A stretch of 64,000 nt of DNA. Source: CAYSFW01 sp050329935. GTDB lineage: Bacteria > Pseudomonadota > Gammaproteobacteria > UWMA-0217. The stretch's first letter is position 1. Every line of letters starts with the position of its first letter. Under the pieces are notes generated by a model, which had not been told where the DNA came from, did no database searches, and worked only from the letters and a program-made list of their open reading frames with translations. The stretch spans positions 1 through 64,000 of the forward strand of contig JBHJOI010000079.1 in the NCBI GenBank assembly GCA_050329935.1, read 5' to 3'. The position numbers and the translations under genes are program-made. This document shows, piece by piece, positions 25,510 to 34,034 of the stretch.

Positions 25510-26208
25510 TCACGAGGGGTCCACTCCCGTTCGCCAATCGATTTGCGGCGTGGCATTGCGTTCAAGAAAGGCGTTGATGGTCGAAAACGGGCGACTGCCG
25601 AAAAAACCTCGATAAGCCGAGAGTGGCGAGGGATGCGGTGCTTCTATGACCAAGTGACGCTGGCGATCGAGGCCACGCCCCATCAGCTGCGCGTGGTTGC
25701 CCCAGAGCACGAACGCCAGCGGTCGCGGTTGCCGGTCGAGCACCGCGACCACGCGGTCGGTGAACCGCTCCCAGCCTTTACCGCGATGGCTGCCAGGTTT
25801 ACCGCACTCCGTCGTGAGCACCGTATTGAGCAGCAACACCCCCTGCTCCGCCCAAGCACTCAGACTGCCATTTTCGTTGTCGATGCCCAGGTCATCGCGC
25901 AACTCGCGAAAGATATTGATCAGCGATTTCGGCAACGGCTTTACGTCCGGGCGCACCGAAAAACACAGACCGTTCGCATGGCCCGGCGTGGGATAAGGAT
26001 CCTGACCGATCACCACGACCCGCACCTGCCTCATCGGGGTCGCATTGAACGCGCGAAACCACTGCGCGGGCGGCGGAAGGATCTGCTTGCCCGCCGCAAG
26101 CTCCGCACGCAGGAAGTCGTTCAACGCGCCGAAACACGACTGTTCGAGCACATCCGCGAGGGCATCGGCCCAACCCGGTTCAAGCCGGAAGTCGTCGAAT
26201 GGATTCAT
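25510..26208 (-). CDS. ung: Uracil-DNA glycosylase
   Basis: Family 1 UDG, 232 residues, removing uracil from DNA at the start of base-excision repair. Active-site motif GQDPYPTPGHANGLCFS with the catalytic Asp-Tyr; LLLNTVLTTECGKPGSH; FVLWGNHAQ; and the DNA-intercalating loop EAPHPSPLSAYRGFFGSRPF. The ATG at 26208 overlaps the pdxH stop as ATGA, so the two are translationally coupled. The eight extra codons of the longer frame are not needed. Confidence 0.97.
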   Translation of the reverse strand: MNPFDDFRLEPGWADALADVLEQSCFGALNDFLRAELAAGKQILPPPAQWFRAFNATPMRQVRVVVIGQDPYPTPGHANGLCFSVRPDVKPLPKSLINIFRELRDDLGIDNENGSLSAWAEQGVLLLNTVLTTECGKPGSHRGKGWERFTDRVVAVLDRQPRPLAFVLWGNHAQLMGRGLDRQRHLVIEAPHPSPLSAYRGFFGSRPFSTINAFLERNATPQIDWRTGVDPS

Positions 26209-26849
26209 GGTGAGAGACGATCGATCTCCCACGCCCCTGCGACCAGATGGTAGCGAAATCGATCATGCAGCCGGTTTGGCCGACCCTGCCAGAACTCAAA
26301 ACGTTGTGGTATCAGTCGGTAACCCCCCCAAGCCTCCGGCCGCGGAACGTCGCCCAGCGGGAATGCGCGCTGCAAATCCGCCAATCGCGCCTCGAGCACG
26401 GCGCGGCTTTCAATCACCGCGCTCTGCACCGAACTCGCCGCGCTGAAGCGGCTATCCAGCGGCCGTGAATGGAAGTACGTCTCCGCCTCGGTCATCGGCA
26501 AATGCTCAACCGGTCCCGCGATTCGCACCTGGCGTGCCAACTCGGGCCAATACAATAGGATCTCGGCGCGCGGATTCGCTTCAAGTTGGCGCCCCTTGTC
26601 GCTGCGTTTGTCGGTGTACCAGCAAAAGCCGGCGTGATCGAAGTGTTTGAGCAACACCGTGCGCAGAGCCGGTTCACCCTCCGCCGTCGCCGTTGCCAGA
26701 AACATCGCGGTGGGATCCACCGCCTCGGGATGCTCCGCATCCTCAAACCAATTCGCGAACTGCACGAATGGGTCTCGATCGAGGTCAGCACGCCGGAGTT
26801 CGCCTAGATTGTAATCGCGGCGCGCATGGCGCAGGTCACGTTTCGACAT
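26205..26849 (-). CDS. pdxH: Pyridoxamine/pyridoxine 5'-phosphate oxidase
   Basis: A 214-residue FMN enzyme that makes pyridoxal 5'-phosphate from PNP or PMP. It begins with the usual RRDYNLGELRRADLDRDPFVQF. The FMN-binding TVLLKHFDHAGFCWYTDKRSDKGRQL and the C-terminal signature PEAWGGYRLIPQRFEFWQG to RLHDRFRY are present. The last residues (AWEIDRLSP) are the normal end of the family. It is the first gene of a two-gene operon with ung. Confidence 0.97.
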   Translation of the reverse strand: MSKRDLRHARRDYNLGELRRADLDRDPFVQFANWFEDAEHPEAVDPTAMFLATATAEGEPALRTVLLKHFDHAGFCWYTDKRSDKGRQLEANPRAEILLYWPELARQVRIAGPVEHLPMTEAETYFHSRPLDSRFSAASSVQSAVIESRAVLEARLADLQRAFPLGDVPRPEAWGGYRLIPQRFEFWQGRPNRLHDRFRYHLVAGAWEIDRLSP

Positions 26850-26958
26850 CGGGACGCTCCTGTCAAATTAATCACTTCGGTGGCCCAAAATAGCAGTGGA
26901 CGCGGCCACTGGCTATGATTCGGAATCCATCCGAGCCATACGCAGAAATCACCCCATC

Positions 26959-27504
26959 ATGCCGCCGCCGAACCCCAGCCCGCTGACCCTCGTGCAGCAG
27001 CAGCGCATCGTGATCGAGACCGAACAACGCGTACGTGAGGCGGTCGCAGCGCTCGGTTTGACGCGTCCCGCACCCGTGGAGATTCGATTCGACGTGCGTG
27101 GCTCCGCCTGGGGTTACTACGTGCGGCATCGCGATCAGTGCCGCATTCGTTACAATCCCTGGCTGTTCGCGCAATTCTTTGACGATGGTATCCAAGAGAC
27201 GGTGCCGCACGAGGTCGCGCATTTCGTCGTCGACTTGTTGCACCCCAGACCGAGGCGCCGACTTCAGCCGCACGGTCGTGAATGGCGTTCGGTCATGCTG
27301 CTGTTCGGCTTCGACGCGCCCAGTACCACCCATCGCCACTCGCTCGCCAATGTGCCCGTGCGGCGCCAGGCGCGCTTCGCGTACCAATGCGATTGTCGCG
27401 CGCACGAACTGAGTGCGACCCGCCATTATCGAATCTTGCGCAGCAAGGTGATTTATCACTGTCGATTCTGTGGCGGTGCGTTGCGGCGCGAATCCTCAGC
27501 CTGA
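26959..27504 (+). CDS. SprT-like zinc metalloprotease
   Basis: A 181-residue SprT-family protein, related to SPRTN-type proteases of DNA-protein crosslinks. The metal site is HEVAHFVVD (HExxH) with a third His in QPHGREWRSVM. The C-terminal zinc ribbon has YQCDCRAHELSATRHYRI and VIYHCRFCGG, with four cysteines. The ATG at 26959 is preferred; a GTG at 26896 is in frame. It is divergent from pdxH. Confidence 0.9.
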   Translation: MPPPNPSPLTLVQQQRIVIETEQRVREAVAALGLTRPAPVEIRFDVRGSAWGYYVRHRDQCRIRYNPWLFAQFFDDGIQETVPHEVAHFVVDLLHPRPRRRLQPHGREWRSVMLLFGFDAPSTTHRHSLANVPVRRQARFAYQCDCRAHELSATRHYRILRSKVIYHCRFCGGALRRESSA

Positions 27505-27678
27505 CTTTCACGGCGCGAACGCTGCAACGGAGGCTGAAAGCACATGCCTTGGGCTTATGACCCATCACTTTAATCGACCGCGCCGGCATCGCGTTGCATT
27601 ACGTTACGAATGCGCACCCTGAACGAACCGCGGAATCGGTTAAACTCGTAAACGGTACAAACATCGGGAGACCGCGCC

Positions 27679-28404
27679 ATGACCTTTCCCCGCTTCCTGC
27701 TGACTTGCCTCGTGTTGTTGGGCGCGTTGCTCGCTGGTTGTTCGCACCAGCCCGCTACGCCCGAAGAGGTCACCCGCGATTTCTGGAATGCAGTGATCGA
27801 GAACAACGCGGAACGGATGCAGCAACTCGTGGCCAAGGACTCGCTCAAGGATCCGAGGCTGCTTTCGAACCATGACCGCAAGTTGCGGGCCGTCGAGATC
27901 GGCACGGCGGAAAAAACCGAGATCAGCGCCCAGGTCGCGACCACGCTCGTCGGCGGGGAACCCGGCAAGGAAACACGTCTACCAATCAGCACGCAACTGG
28001 TACGCGAGAATCAGCAATGGCGGGTACACGGCCAGCGTAGCGTTGACGCGCTGGTCACCGCGTCGGTGCAATTGATGGCCAGTCAGGTGAGCGACAACCT
28101 CGCCAATATCGGTCAGGATCTCTCCCGGTCCGTCACCACCGGGATAGAGTCCTTCATGCAGTCGTTGAATCAGGAACTACCGCAGCTCAAGCAACAACTC
28201 GAAGCACTGTCCGACGAACAGAAATCGCAACAACTCGGTTCGCAACTGGGCGTCTTGTTTGCCCAGGGCATCAAGGAGGCTTTGCGGGAGTTCAATCAGG
28301 GGATGGAAGAACTCGGTCAGGAACTCAAGCGGAACGCGCCCGCGGCGCCAGCGCCGGGCGCGGCCGAGCGAAATGAATCAGCGCGGCCGGACGAGCGTAT
28401 CTGA
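27679..28404 (+). CDS. Lipoprotein with DUF4878-like N-terminal region
   Basis: 241 residues. Signal II peptide with lipobox LLAGC (Cys about residue 21), so it is membrane-anchored. The first part (SHQPATPEEVTRDFWNAVIEN) resembles the NTF2-like DUF4878 start used in small outer-surface lipoproteins. The rest is alpha-helical and Gln/Glu-rich (QELPQLKQQLEALSDEQKSQ), likely a coiled coil, ending in a Pro/Ala/Arg-rich tail. Function unknown. Confidence 0.8.
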   Translation: MTFPRFLLTCLVLLGALLAGCSHQPATPEEVTRDFWNAVIENNAERMQQLVAKDSLKDPRLLSNHDRKLRAVEIGTAEKTEISAQVATTLVGGEPGKETRLPISTQLVRENQQWRVHGQRSVDALVTASVQLMASQVSDNLANIGQDLSRSVTTGIESFMQSLNQELPQLKQQLEALSDEQKSQQLGSQLGVLFAQGIKEALREFNQGMEELGQELKRNAPAAPAPGAAERNESARPDERI

Positions 28405-28464
28405 AACGGGTCGGTGCGCGATGGAAGGAATTTGCCGCCATGAACTGCGCCTTCGCTTCGGTGA

Positions 28465-28602
28465 CCGAGGGAACTCGAGCCGATCGCGTGGAGACGCAAC
28501 CACGATGCCGCCAAGGTCCTGAAGCGCTGTCCGCTGATGGACACCGCAAACGTCGTCGAGAAGGTCACCGGCAAGATCCGCGGCCTTCCGGTCGACCAAT
28601 GA
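28465..28602 (+). pseudogene. Possible 3' remnant of a gene
   Basis: A frame without a start codon ends at 28602. Its last residues have protein-like composition: NHDAAKVLKRCPLMDTANVV followed by EKVTGKIRGLPVDQ. A stop at 28462 blocks it upstream. I recognise no family. It lies between the lipoprotein gene and slyD in a 244-base gap that otherwise shows nothing. Confidence 0.25.
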
Positions 28603-28648
28603 GCACCAAGCTCGATTGATTAAACCTGGTGCACTCGGAGGCTCGTCC

Positions 28649-29161
28649 TCAGTGCTCGTGACCGCACCCGCACTCGTGGTGTTCCTGCCCACATTCACCG
28701 TGGCCGTGCGCGTGACCATGGTTCATTTCGTCATCGGTGGCGTCGCGTACCGCTTGCACCCGCACATCGAAATGAAGCGTTTGGCCCGCCATCGGGTGAT
28801 TGCCGTCCACCGTGATACTGTCATCGACGACCTCGCGAACCACGACGACCTGGTGTCCATGCGCGGTTTCGGCATGGAACATCATGCCGACGTCGATCTC
28901 CGCATCGCCGAACATATCCCGCGGCACAACCTGCAGCAGCGTATCGTCATAGTCTCCGTACCCTTCTTCCGGAACGACGACAATCTCGAGTTCGTCGCCA
29001 ACGGTACGGCCTTCCAGCGCCTTCTCCAGTCCAGGGATGATGTCGTCGCCGCCGTGCAGATAGACGTAGGGATTATCCTCGGTGCTCCGCTCCAATTCCT
29101 GGCCGGAATCGTTTTTCAACACATAATCCAGTGTGACGACTTTGCCACTCACAATCTGCAT
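28649..29161 (-). CDS. slyD: FKBP-type peptidyl-prolyl isomerase SlyD
   Basis: A 170-residue cytosolic prolyl isomerase and chaperone that also delivers nickel. The FKBP domain (VTLDYVLKNDSGQELERS, LHGGDDIIPGLEKALEG) is interrupted by the IF chaperone insert (VPEEGYGDYDDTLLQVVPRDMF to VREVVDDSITVDGNHP). The tail is rich in His and Cys (HGHAHGHGECGQEHHECGCG), the metal-binding region of SlyD. The ATG at 29161 follows GAGGAACGAGCG; the frame extends to 29257 into a repeat-flanked region. Confidence 0.95.
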   Translation of the reverse strand: MQIVSGKVVTLDYVLKNDSGQELERSTEDNPYVYLHGGDDIIPGLEKALEGRTVGDELEIVVVPEEGYGDYDDTLLQVVPRDMFGDAEIDVGMMFHAETAHGHQVVVVREVVDDSITVDGNHPMAGQTLHFDVRVQAVRDATDDEMNHGHAHGHGECGQEHHECGCGHEH

Positions 29162-29264
29162 CGCTCGTTCCTCAACTGTCCGTAACCTAGATATTCGATA
29201 TGGTACCTGCAATCGAGTTACCGCGCCCCCAGATTTTGCCGTGAAACGCCGGTGCAAATGGGGA

Positions 29265-29400
29265 TGCCGTTCCGGGTTGGGTAAGCAGGAGCGTCAAAGC
29301 GGGACCACAGTCGTCGTGCCCTAAAAACGGGTTCACACCGTCTCCCGCCTAGCCGAACCGGAGCGGCTTTCATCGGCCGAGGCGGAGTCCTCGCCATGTA
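29265..29400 (+). repeat. Inverted-repeat element, copy F
   Basis: First of two copies in direct orientation between slyD and fabA. The left arm is GCCGTTCCGGGTTGGGTAAG and the right side CCTAGCCGAACCGGAGCGGC. The inner part has diverged. The tail GGCTTTCATCGGCCGAGGCG ends TCCTCGCCATGTAA. Confidence 0.8.
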
Positions 29401-29434
29401 ATATTTACGCGAAATGCCGGATTCCCAGAGTGGG

Positions 29435-29573
29435 CGCCGGTCCGGGTTGGATAGGCGGGCGCATAGGCCGCATGGAATCGGCCGTTGAGCCCCCAGGGAG
29501 GGGTTCGCGGCGTCTCCCGCCTTTAGCCGAACCGGAGCGGCATTCATCGGCCGAGGCGGCGTCCTCGACATGA
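29435..29573 (+). repeat. Inverted-repeat element, copy G
   Basis: Second tandem copy. The left arm contains CCGGTCCGGGTTGGATAGGC. The inner hairpin GGCCGCATGGAATCGGCC, the core GGGGTTCGCGGCGTCTCCCG and the right side TAGCCGAACCGGAGCGGC follow. The tail closely matches copy F, which suggests a local duplication of F/G. It ends about 95 bases before the fabA start. Confidence 0.82.
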
Positions 29574-29668
29574 AAGTAAGGTCGGACCGGGAAGCGGTGG
29601 ACCGTGAGTTTTTAGCGCAAATGTACTAAAGTGCCGTGATTCCGCGACATCGCCCTGGACCCGACTGC

Positions 29669-30184
29669 ATGACCCGACCTGAATCCTTTTCACGAGAAGA
29701 ACTTATCCGCTGCGGCAAGGGTGATATGTTCGGCCCCGGCAACGCCCAGTTGCCCCTCCCCAACATGTTGATGATGGACCGCGTGATCAGAATCACCGAC
29801 TCGGGCGGGCGCTACGACAAGGGCGAAATCATCGCGGAACTCGATATCAAACCCGATCTCTGGTTTTTCGCCTGCCATTTCGAGGGTGATCCGGTCATGC
29901 CGGGTTGTCTTGGACTCGACGCGTTGTGGCAACTGATTGGGTTTTACCTGGCCTGGCTGGGCAGCCCCGGCCGCGGTCGCGCGCTCGGCGCGGGCGAGGT
30001 GAAGTTTTTCGGTCAGGTTCTGCCGACCGCGACAAAAGTGACCTACCACCTGGATCTCAAACGGGTCATCCAGCGCCGACTGGTGATGGGCATCGCCGAT
30101 GGCCGCGTGATGGTCGACGGCCGTGAGATCTACACGGCAAGCGATCTCAAGGTCGGATTGTTTACCTCGACCGCGGATTTTTAG
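29669..30184 (+). CDS. fabA: 3-hydroxydecanoyl-ACP dehydratase/isomerase
   Basis: 171 residues, the FabA length. It dehydrates 3-hydroxydecanoyl-ACP and isomerises the product to cis-3-decenoyl-ACP, starting unsaturated fatty acid synthesis. The catalytic His lies in FFACHFEGDPVMPGCLGLDA, with the partner Asp in the same stretch. LPLPNMLMMDRV is the usual N-terminal signature. The ATG at 29669 aligns with the known FabA start; a GTG at 29636 is in frame. It forms an operon with fabB, 33 bases downstream. Confidence 0.97.
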   Translation: MTRPESFSREELIRCGKGDMFGPGNAQLPLPNMLMMDRVIRITDSGGRYDKGEIIAELDIKPDLWFFACHFEGDPVMPGCLGLDALWQLIGFYLAWLGSPGRGRALGAGEVKFFGQVLPTATKVTYHLDLKRVIQRRLVMGIADGRVMVDGREIYTASDLKVGLFTSTADF

Positions 30185-30217
30185 ACCGGTAGCAGCAAAC
30201 AGCGGAGTGTCAGTAAC

Positions 30218-31435
30218 ATGCGACGGGTAGTCATCACCGGAATCGGTATCATTTCGTGCCTGGGCAACGACCAGGACAGCGTTGCCGAATCATTGCGCCT
30301 CGGGCGCTCTGGAATCAGTTTCCAGCAAGACTACAAGGAAATGGGCATGCGCAGCCAAGTGGCGGGCGTACCCGCGATCGACCTCGCCGCCCATATCGAT
30401 CGCAAGCAACTTCGGTTCATGGGCCACGCCGCGGCGTATGCCTTCCTCGCCATGCAGCAGGCGATCGCGGACTCGGGATTGGCGCACGCGGAGATTTCGA
30501 ATCCTCGCACCGGGATCATTGCCGGATCTGGCGGCGCCGCCGCATCGAGTCAGGTCGAGTCCGCCGACATTCTGCGTAGTAAGGGCGTACGCCGGGTCGG
30601 TCCCTATCGCGTGACGCAGACCATGGGCAGTACCGTTTCCGCCTGTCTGGCCACACCGTTCGAAATCAAGGGCGTCAATTACTCGATCTCATCGGCCTGC
30701 GCGACCAGCGCGCATTGCATTGGCAACGGCGTCGAGCAGATCCAGTTCGGCAAGCAGGACATCGTGTTCGCGGGCGGTGGCGAGGAGGTGCATTGGGCAC
30801 TGAGCTCCCTGTTCGACGCGATGGGCGCGCTGTCGTCGCAATTCAATGAGGCTCCGGAGCGCGCGTCGCGCGCCTACGACGCGGCCCGCGACGGTTTCGT
30901 GATCGCTGGCGGCGGCGGCATGGTGGTGCTCGAGGAACTCGAACACGCCCGCGCGCGCGGTGCGCGTATCTACGCAGAAGTCGTCGGCTACGGCGCGACC
31001 TCGGACGGCTACGACATGGTCGCGCCCTCCGGCGAAGGTGCGCAACGCTGCATGCGTCAGGCCATTGCCGATCTCGACGGACCAATCGACTACATCAATA
31101 CGCACGGCACCAGCACACCGGTCGGCGATGTCGCGGAACTCAACGCAATCCGCGCGACCTTCGGCAGCGAGATTCCGCCGATCAGTTCGACCAAATCGCT
31201 CTCCGGCCACTCACTCGGCGCCGCGGGTGTGCAGGAAGCAATCTACTGTCTGCTGATGCAGAAGCACGGCTTCATCGCGGCATCGGCCAACATCGAGACC
31301 CTCGATCCGGTAGCGGACGGGATCCCGATCGTGCTCGAACGGATCGACAACGCGAACCCGCGTCGGATCCTGTCAAACAGCTTCGGTTTCGGCGGCACCA
31401 ATGCGGCGCTGGTGCTCGAGAAGTGGGACGCCTGA
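30218..31435 (+). CDS. fabB: 3-oxoacyl-ACP synthase I
   Basis: A 405-residue condensing enzyme that elongates the cis-3-decenoyl-ACP made by FabA. The catalytic triad is complete: Cys in SISSACATSAHCIGNG, His in INTHGTSTPVGD, His in SLSGHSLGAAG. It ends with the typical ILSNSFGFGGTNAALVLEK. The fabA-fabB pairing is characteristic of gammaproteobacteria. A minus-oriented repeat copy lies just after its stop. Confidence 0.98.
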   Translation: MRRVVITGIGIISCLGNDQDSVAESLRLGRSGISFQQDYKEMGMRSQVAGVPAIDLAAHIDRKQLRFMGHAAAYAFLAMQQAIADSGLAHAEISNPRTGIIAGSGGAAASSQVESADILRSKGVRRVGPYRVTQTMGSTVSACLATPFEIKGVNYSISSACATSAHCIGNGVEQIQFGKQDIVFAGGGEEVHWALSSLFDAMGALSSQFNEAPERASRAYDAARDGFVIAGGGGMVVLEELEHARARGARIYAEVVGYGATSDGYDMVAPSGEGAQRCMRQAIADLDGPIDYINTHGTSTPVGDVAELNAIRATFGSEIPPISSTKSLSGHSLGAAGVQEAIYCLLMQKHGFIAASANIETLDPVADGIPIVLERIDNANPRRILSNSFGFGGTNAALVLEKWDA

Positions 31436-31462
31436 CCGTCGCCCGACCGAAGGACAACCATG

Positions 31463-31563
31463 CTTTCTTGGCGAAAACTCCGTCCGTAAGGATGAAAGTC
31501 GCCAAGGGCAGGATATAGCAGACGATACCGTGAACCGTCCCGCGGCGTCGGCGCCTGCCCTTA
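31463..31563 (-). repeat. Inverted-repeat element, copy I, with covarying arms
   Basis: On the minus strand this reads AAGGGCAGGCG, then GGTTCACGGTATCGTCT, then CCTGCCCTTGG and the tail GACTTTCATCCTTACGGACG. The arms 31504-31512 and 31554-31562 are perfect nine-base complements, although both differ from the usual GGGTAGG/CCTACCC. It lies between the convergent fabB and CXXCW genes, where it could act as a terminator. Confidence 0.7.
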
Positions 31564-31598
31564 AGCAACCACATCCCCTGTAATCACGTTCTTTCAGG

Positions 31599-32186
31599 TT
31601 AACGAGTAACCTCGCGATCAAGCGGGACAGGCTGCACCTCGGTCAATGGCAACCGTGCCTCGCGCCAGCCATCGGTCCCGTCGGGATACCAATAAAGGTT
31701 GCGATAGCCATAACCGTGGGCGCGTTGCACCGCATTCCACGACATCCAGCAATCTGCGACGCAGAAGATCACGATCGCACGGGCACGATCCCCCGCGGTG
31801 AGGCGCGCGAGCTGTTCGCGGAAGTAGGCATCAAGCGTCGGACTCAAGCTGGCATAGCCCACATTCGGCAACCAGACGCTGCCCGGGAGGCTCTGCCTCG
31901 GCACGTCGGGCAACCAATCGATCGCGAAATCCAGCAGTTCCGGGCGCATCGCGATCGCCTGCACATCGACCAGCACGGGAGATTGGGTTGCCAGTAACTG
32001 GCGTAGCTCCGCCGTTGTGAGCGTGGTGCCGTTCGGTACGTTCGCCGGTGTAGGAGCGCGATAGTACGCCGCGCGATAGCCCTCGGCGTTCAGATGACGC
32101 GGTGGCTCGGCCAGGGCCGACAGCGATGCGAGCAGCAGGATTCCAAGCGCACCAGCACGGACTTCACGCGATATCCACGCGATCAT
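31599..32186 (-). CDS. PQQ-dependent catabolism-associated CXXCW motif protein (rhodanese-like)
   Basis: A 195-residue exported protein (signal LGILLLASLSALAEPP). The rhodanese-type fold carries the family hallmark in AIVIFCVADCWMSWNA, where the two cysteines are followed by Trp. Members of this family accompany quinoprotein dehydrogenases. Their task is unproven but may concern thiol or sulfur transfer in the periplasm. It is the last gene of the operon and overlaps the previous gene by four bases. Confidence 0.88.
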   Translation of the reverse strand: MIAWISREVRAGALGILLLASLSALAEPPRHLNAEGYRAAYYRAPTPANVPNGTTLTTAELRQLLATQSPVLVDVQAIAMRPELLDFAIDWLPDVPRQSLPGSVWLPNVGYASLSPTLDAYFREQLARLTAGDRARAIVIFCVADCWMSWNAVQRAHGYGYRNLYWYPDGTDGWREARLPLTEVQPVPLDREVTR

Positions 32187-33151
32187 CGCCCCGAATCGCG
32201 CGTCGTTCCAACCGGGACCAGGTAACGCGCCTCGTAGTCGCGGTACAGATGGTTGAGCGAACGTTGATATTCGGCCGGCATCACCGCCATCGCCGCGAAC
32301 TCCGGCGGCAGGTCGAGCGCCAACGCCTCGGCCATATCCAGCCCGTCACGCGCGGCATGATTCAGGGTCTGGTCGAGCCAGTGCAGATAGGCGGCGGTTT
32401 GATCGATCGCTCCGCCATCAACGGCGATGGGTCCATGACTCGGGACAAGAATTCGATAAGTCACCCGCCGCAGCCGTTCGAGCTCCGCGAGCCAGCTCTT
32501 GAGATCGGCATGGGGCGTGGTCGGCGCGCGATCATGAAACACGATGCCTCCGGCGAACAACACGCCACTGGCCCGGTCCAACACGACCAGATCACCCGGC
32601 GTGTGCCCGGACAGCGTGATGACCTCCAACAGTCGTCCACCGACCCGCACCACACCAGCGGTCGCGATATCGGTCGGGAGCACCGGTTCGGTCCCTAGCA
32701 TCCAGGTATCGACCAGCCGATACATGTTGTCGGTAAATTGGTCCGCTTGCTGCCGCAGCAGCTCGATCGCGCGCGGGTGGGCGTGTATCGGCACGTCGCG
32801 GAACGCCTGATTGCCGAGGAAATGATCCGGGTGAGGCTTACTTAGATATACACGCAGGATCGGTTTGTCGGTCAAACGGGCAATCGCCGCGCGAAGTTGC
32901 TCGCCGTAAAGTCGCGATGGCCCGGTATTGATGACGATCACGCCCTCATCCCCAACGATCACGCCGGTATTTAATATATTGCCGCCATTGCGGTAAGAAA
33001 AATCCTCGTTCGCGCCTTCGAATACATAAACGCCTAGCGCGATCGCCTTCGGCGCGAGCCCATAGTCACGGCTATCCGCTCCAGCTTCAGTGACCGCCAA
33101 AACGAGCAGCGCAAAACAAACGCTCAGCCAACCGCCCGTCCGGCCGTTCAT
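32183..33151 (-). CDS. Quinoprotein relay metallohydrolase (SoxH-like metallo-beta-lactamase fold)
   Basis: 322 residues with a signal peptide (SVCFALLVLAVTEAGA). The beta-lactamase fold is clear: DEGVIVINTGPSRLYGEQL, VYLSKPHPDHFLGNQAF, VITLSGHTPGDLVVLD, ILVPSHGPI. The usual HxHxDH metal motif reads K-P-H-P-D-H, losing the first His. The bridging Asp position reads FAGGIVFHDRAP, where Asp is expected at the second Gly. Metal content is therefore uncertain. It overlaps the SoxYZ-like gene by four bases and the CXXCW gene by four bases, so it is tightly coupled. The physiological substrate is unknown. Confidence 0.85.
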   Translation of the reverse strand: MNGRTGGWLSVCFALLVLAVTEAGADSRDYGLAPKAIALGVYVFEGANEDFSYRNGGNILNTGVIVGDEGVIVINTGPSRLYGEQLRAAIARLTDKPILRVYLSKPHPDHFLGNQAFRDVPIHAHPRAIELLRQQADQFTDNMYRLVDTWMLGTEPVLPTDIATAGVVRVGGRLLEVITLSGHTPGDLVVLDRASGVLFAGGIVFHDRAPTTPHADLKSWLAELERLRRVTYRILVPSHGPIAVDGGAIDQTAAYLHWLDQTLNHAARDGLDMAEALALDLPPEFAAMAVMPAEYQRSLNHLYRDYEARYLVPVGTTRDSGR

Positions 33152-34026
33152 CGACCCGCCTCATTCGAAGTGACGCGCGCGGAAAATCGATTGCCGTTAT
33201 TGTCTCGACCGCGCAGCGTGACCGCGCCGGTTTGCCCGAGATCCAGCGAGAACACCGGGTTTTCCGACACCGGCTCGAACGGTTTGAGGTGCGCAAGATC
33301 CTCGCCGGACTCGGTCGCGACGTGAATATCGGTGATGTGAAATACCGGCACTCCGGGAGCGAGGCCGGTGTCCATGGGATGCATCACACTAAAGCGTAAC
33401 CGTTGACCGTGCTCGCGCGGCCAGGTCGCGGCCCGCGTCTCCCCGAGTCGCGCGGCCCACACCTCGTCGCCGCTGGCAAAACTTGGTAACGTGCAACCGC
33501 CGCCGGCCGCCTCCAACCACACACCACCCACCCGCCAGATCCCATCGCCGGTCCGCACCGCCGCGCGTATGGGTGTCGATTGCTGCACCTTGAACCTGAA
33601 TCCGATCGTCGCCCGCGTGCCGGCGCGGGGAAAATAGTCCAACACTTTCGGTATCGGGTTGAGATCCGCGAACACCCGCATCTCGGTCACCCCGTCCAGC
33701 GCGCTCGCGTCCACAAACACCGGCACCTCCAGCGCATCCTCGGCCGAGACGGGTGCGATCACGCGCACCCGATCATCGAACACCACCTTTGCGTCGCCCA
33801 GCAGCGTCGTGACCATGTTCGACCATTGTGTCGAGTCCAGTGGATCTTTCGCTGGCGTCAGAACATCGGTCGTGCCAAGCGCGGCGACGAACAACCCCGG
33901 CAGACTCAGCACAACCAACCACGCGACGCGACCGCGCGCTGACGCGACCGCCCGCCGCGACGGCCGGCCCGCCACGGACCGGCCCGAAAGGCTGGCACAT
34001 CGAAGAGCGCCAATAAACCTTGCCAT
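33148..34026 (-). CDS. Quinoprotein dehydrogenase-associated SoxYZ-like carrier
   Basis: 292 residues, exported. The first half resembles SoxY (VVFDDRVRVIAPVSAEDALEVPVFV) and ends with a Gly-rich Cys segment (EAAGGGCTLPS), like the SoxY swinging-arm Cys. The second half resembles SoxZ (HPMDTGLAPGVPVFHITDIHV to AVTLRGRDNNGNRFSARV). In the Sox system the Cys carries sulfur intermediates. In this quinoprotein setting the cargo is unknown. It pairs with the SoxH-like hydrolase and the rhodanese-like protein downstream. Confidence 0.88.
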   Translation of the reverse strand: MARFIGALRCASLSGRSVAGRPSRRAVASARGRVAWLVVLSLPGLFVAALGTTDVLTPAKDPLDSTQWSNMVTTLLGDAKVVFDDRVRVIAPVSAEDALEVPVFVDASALDGVTEMRVFADLNPIPKVLDYFPRAGTRATIGFRFKVQQSTPIRAAVRTGDGIWRVGGVWLEAAGGGCTLPSFASGDEVWAARLGETRAATWPREHGQRLRFSVMHPMDTGLAPGVPVFHITDIHVATESGEDLAHLKPFEPVSENPVFSLDLGQTGAVTLRGRDNNGNRFSARVTSNEAGR

Positions 34027-34034
34027 GCGCCGCG

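Noticed and set aside
25213..26253. 346-codon plus-strand frame opposite ung
   Set aside because: Antisense to the glycosylase active-site motifs and the pdxH end; no recognisable domain.
29265..29573. CRISPR-like array in the tandem repeat region
   Set aside because: Only two copies of a long palindromic element, with no uniform short repeats, spacers or cas genes.
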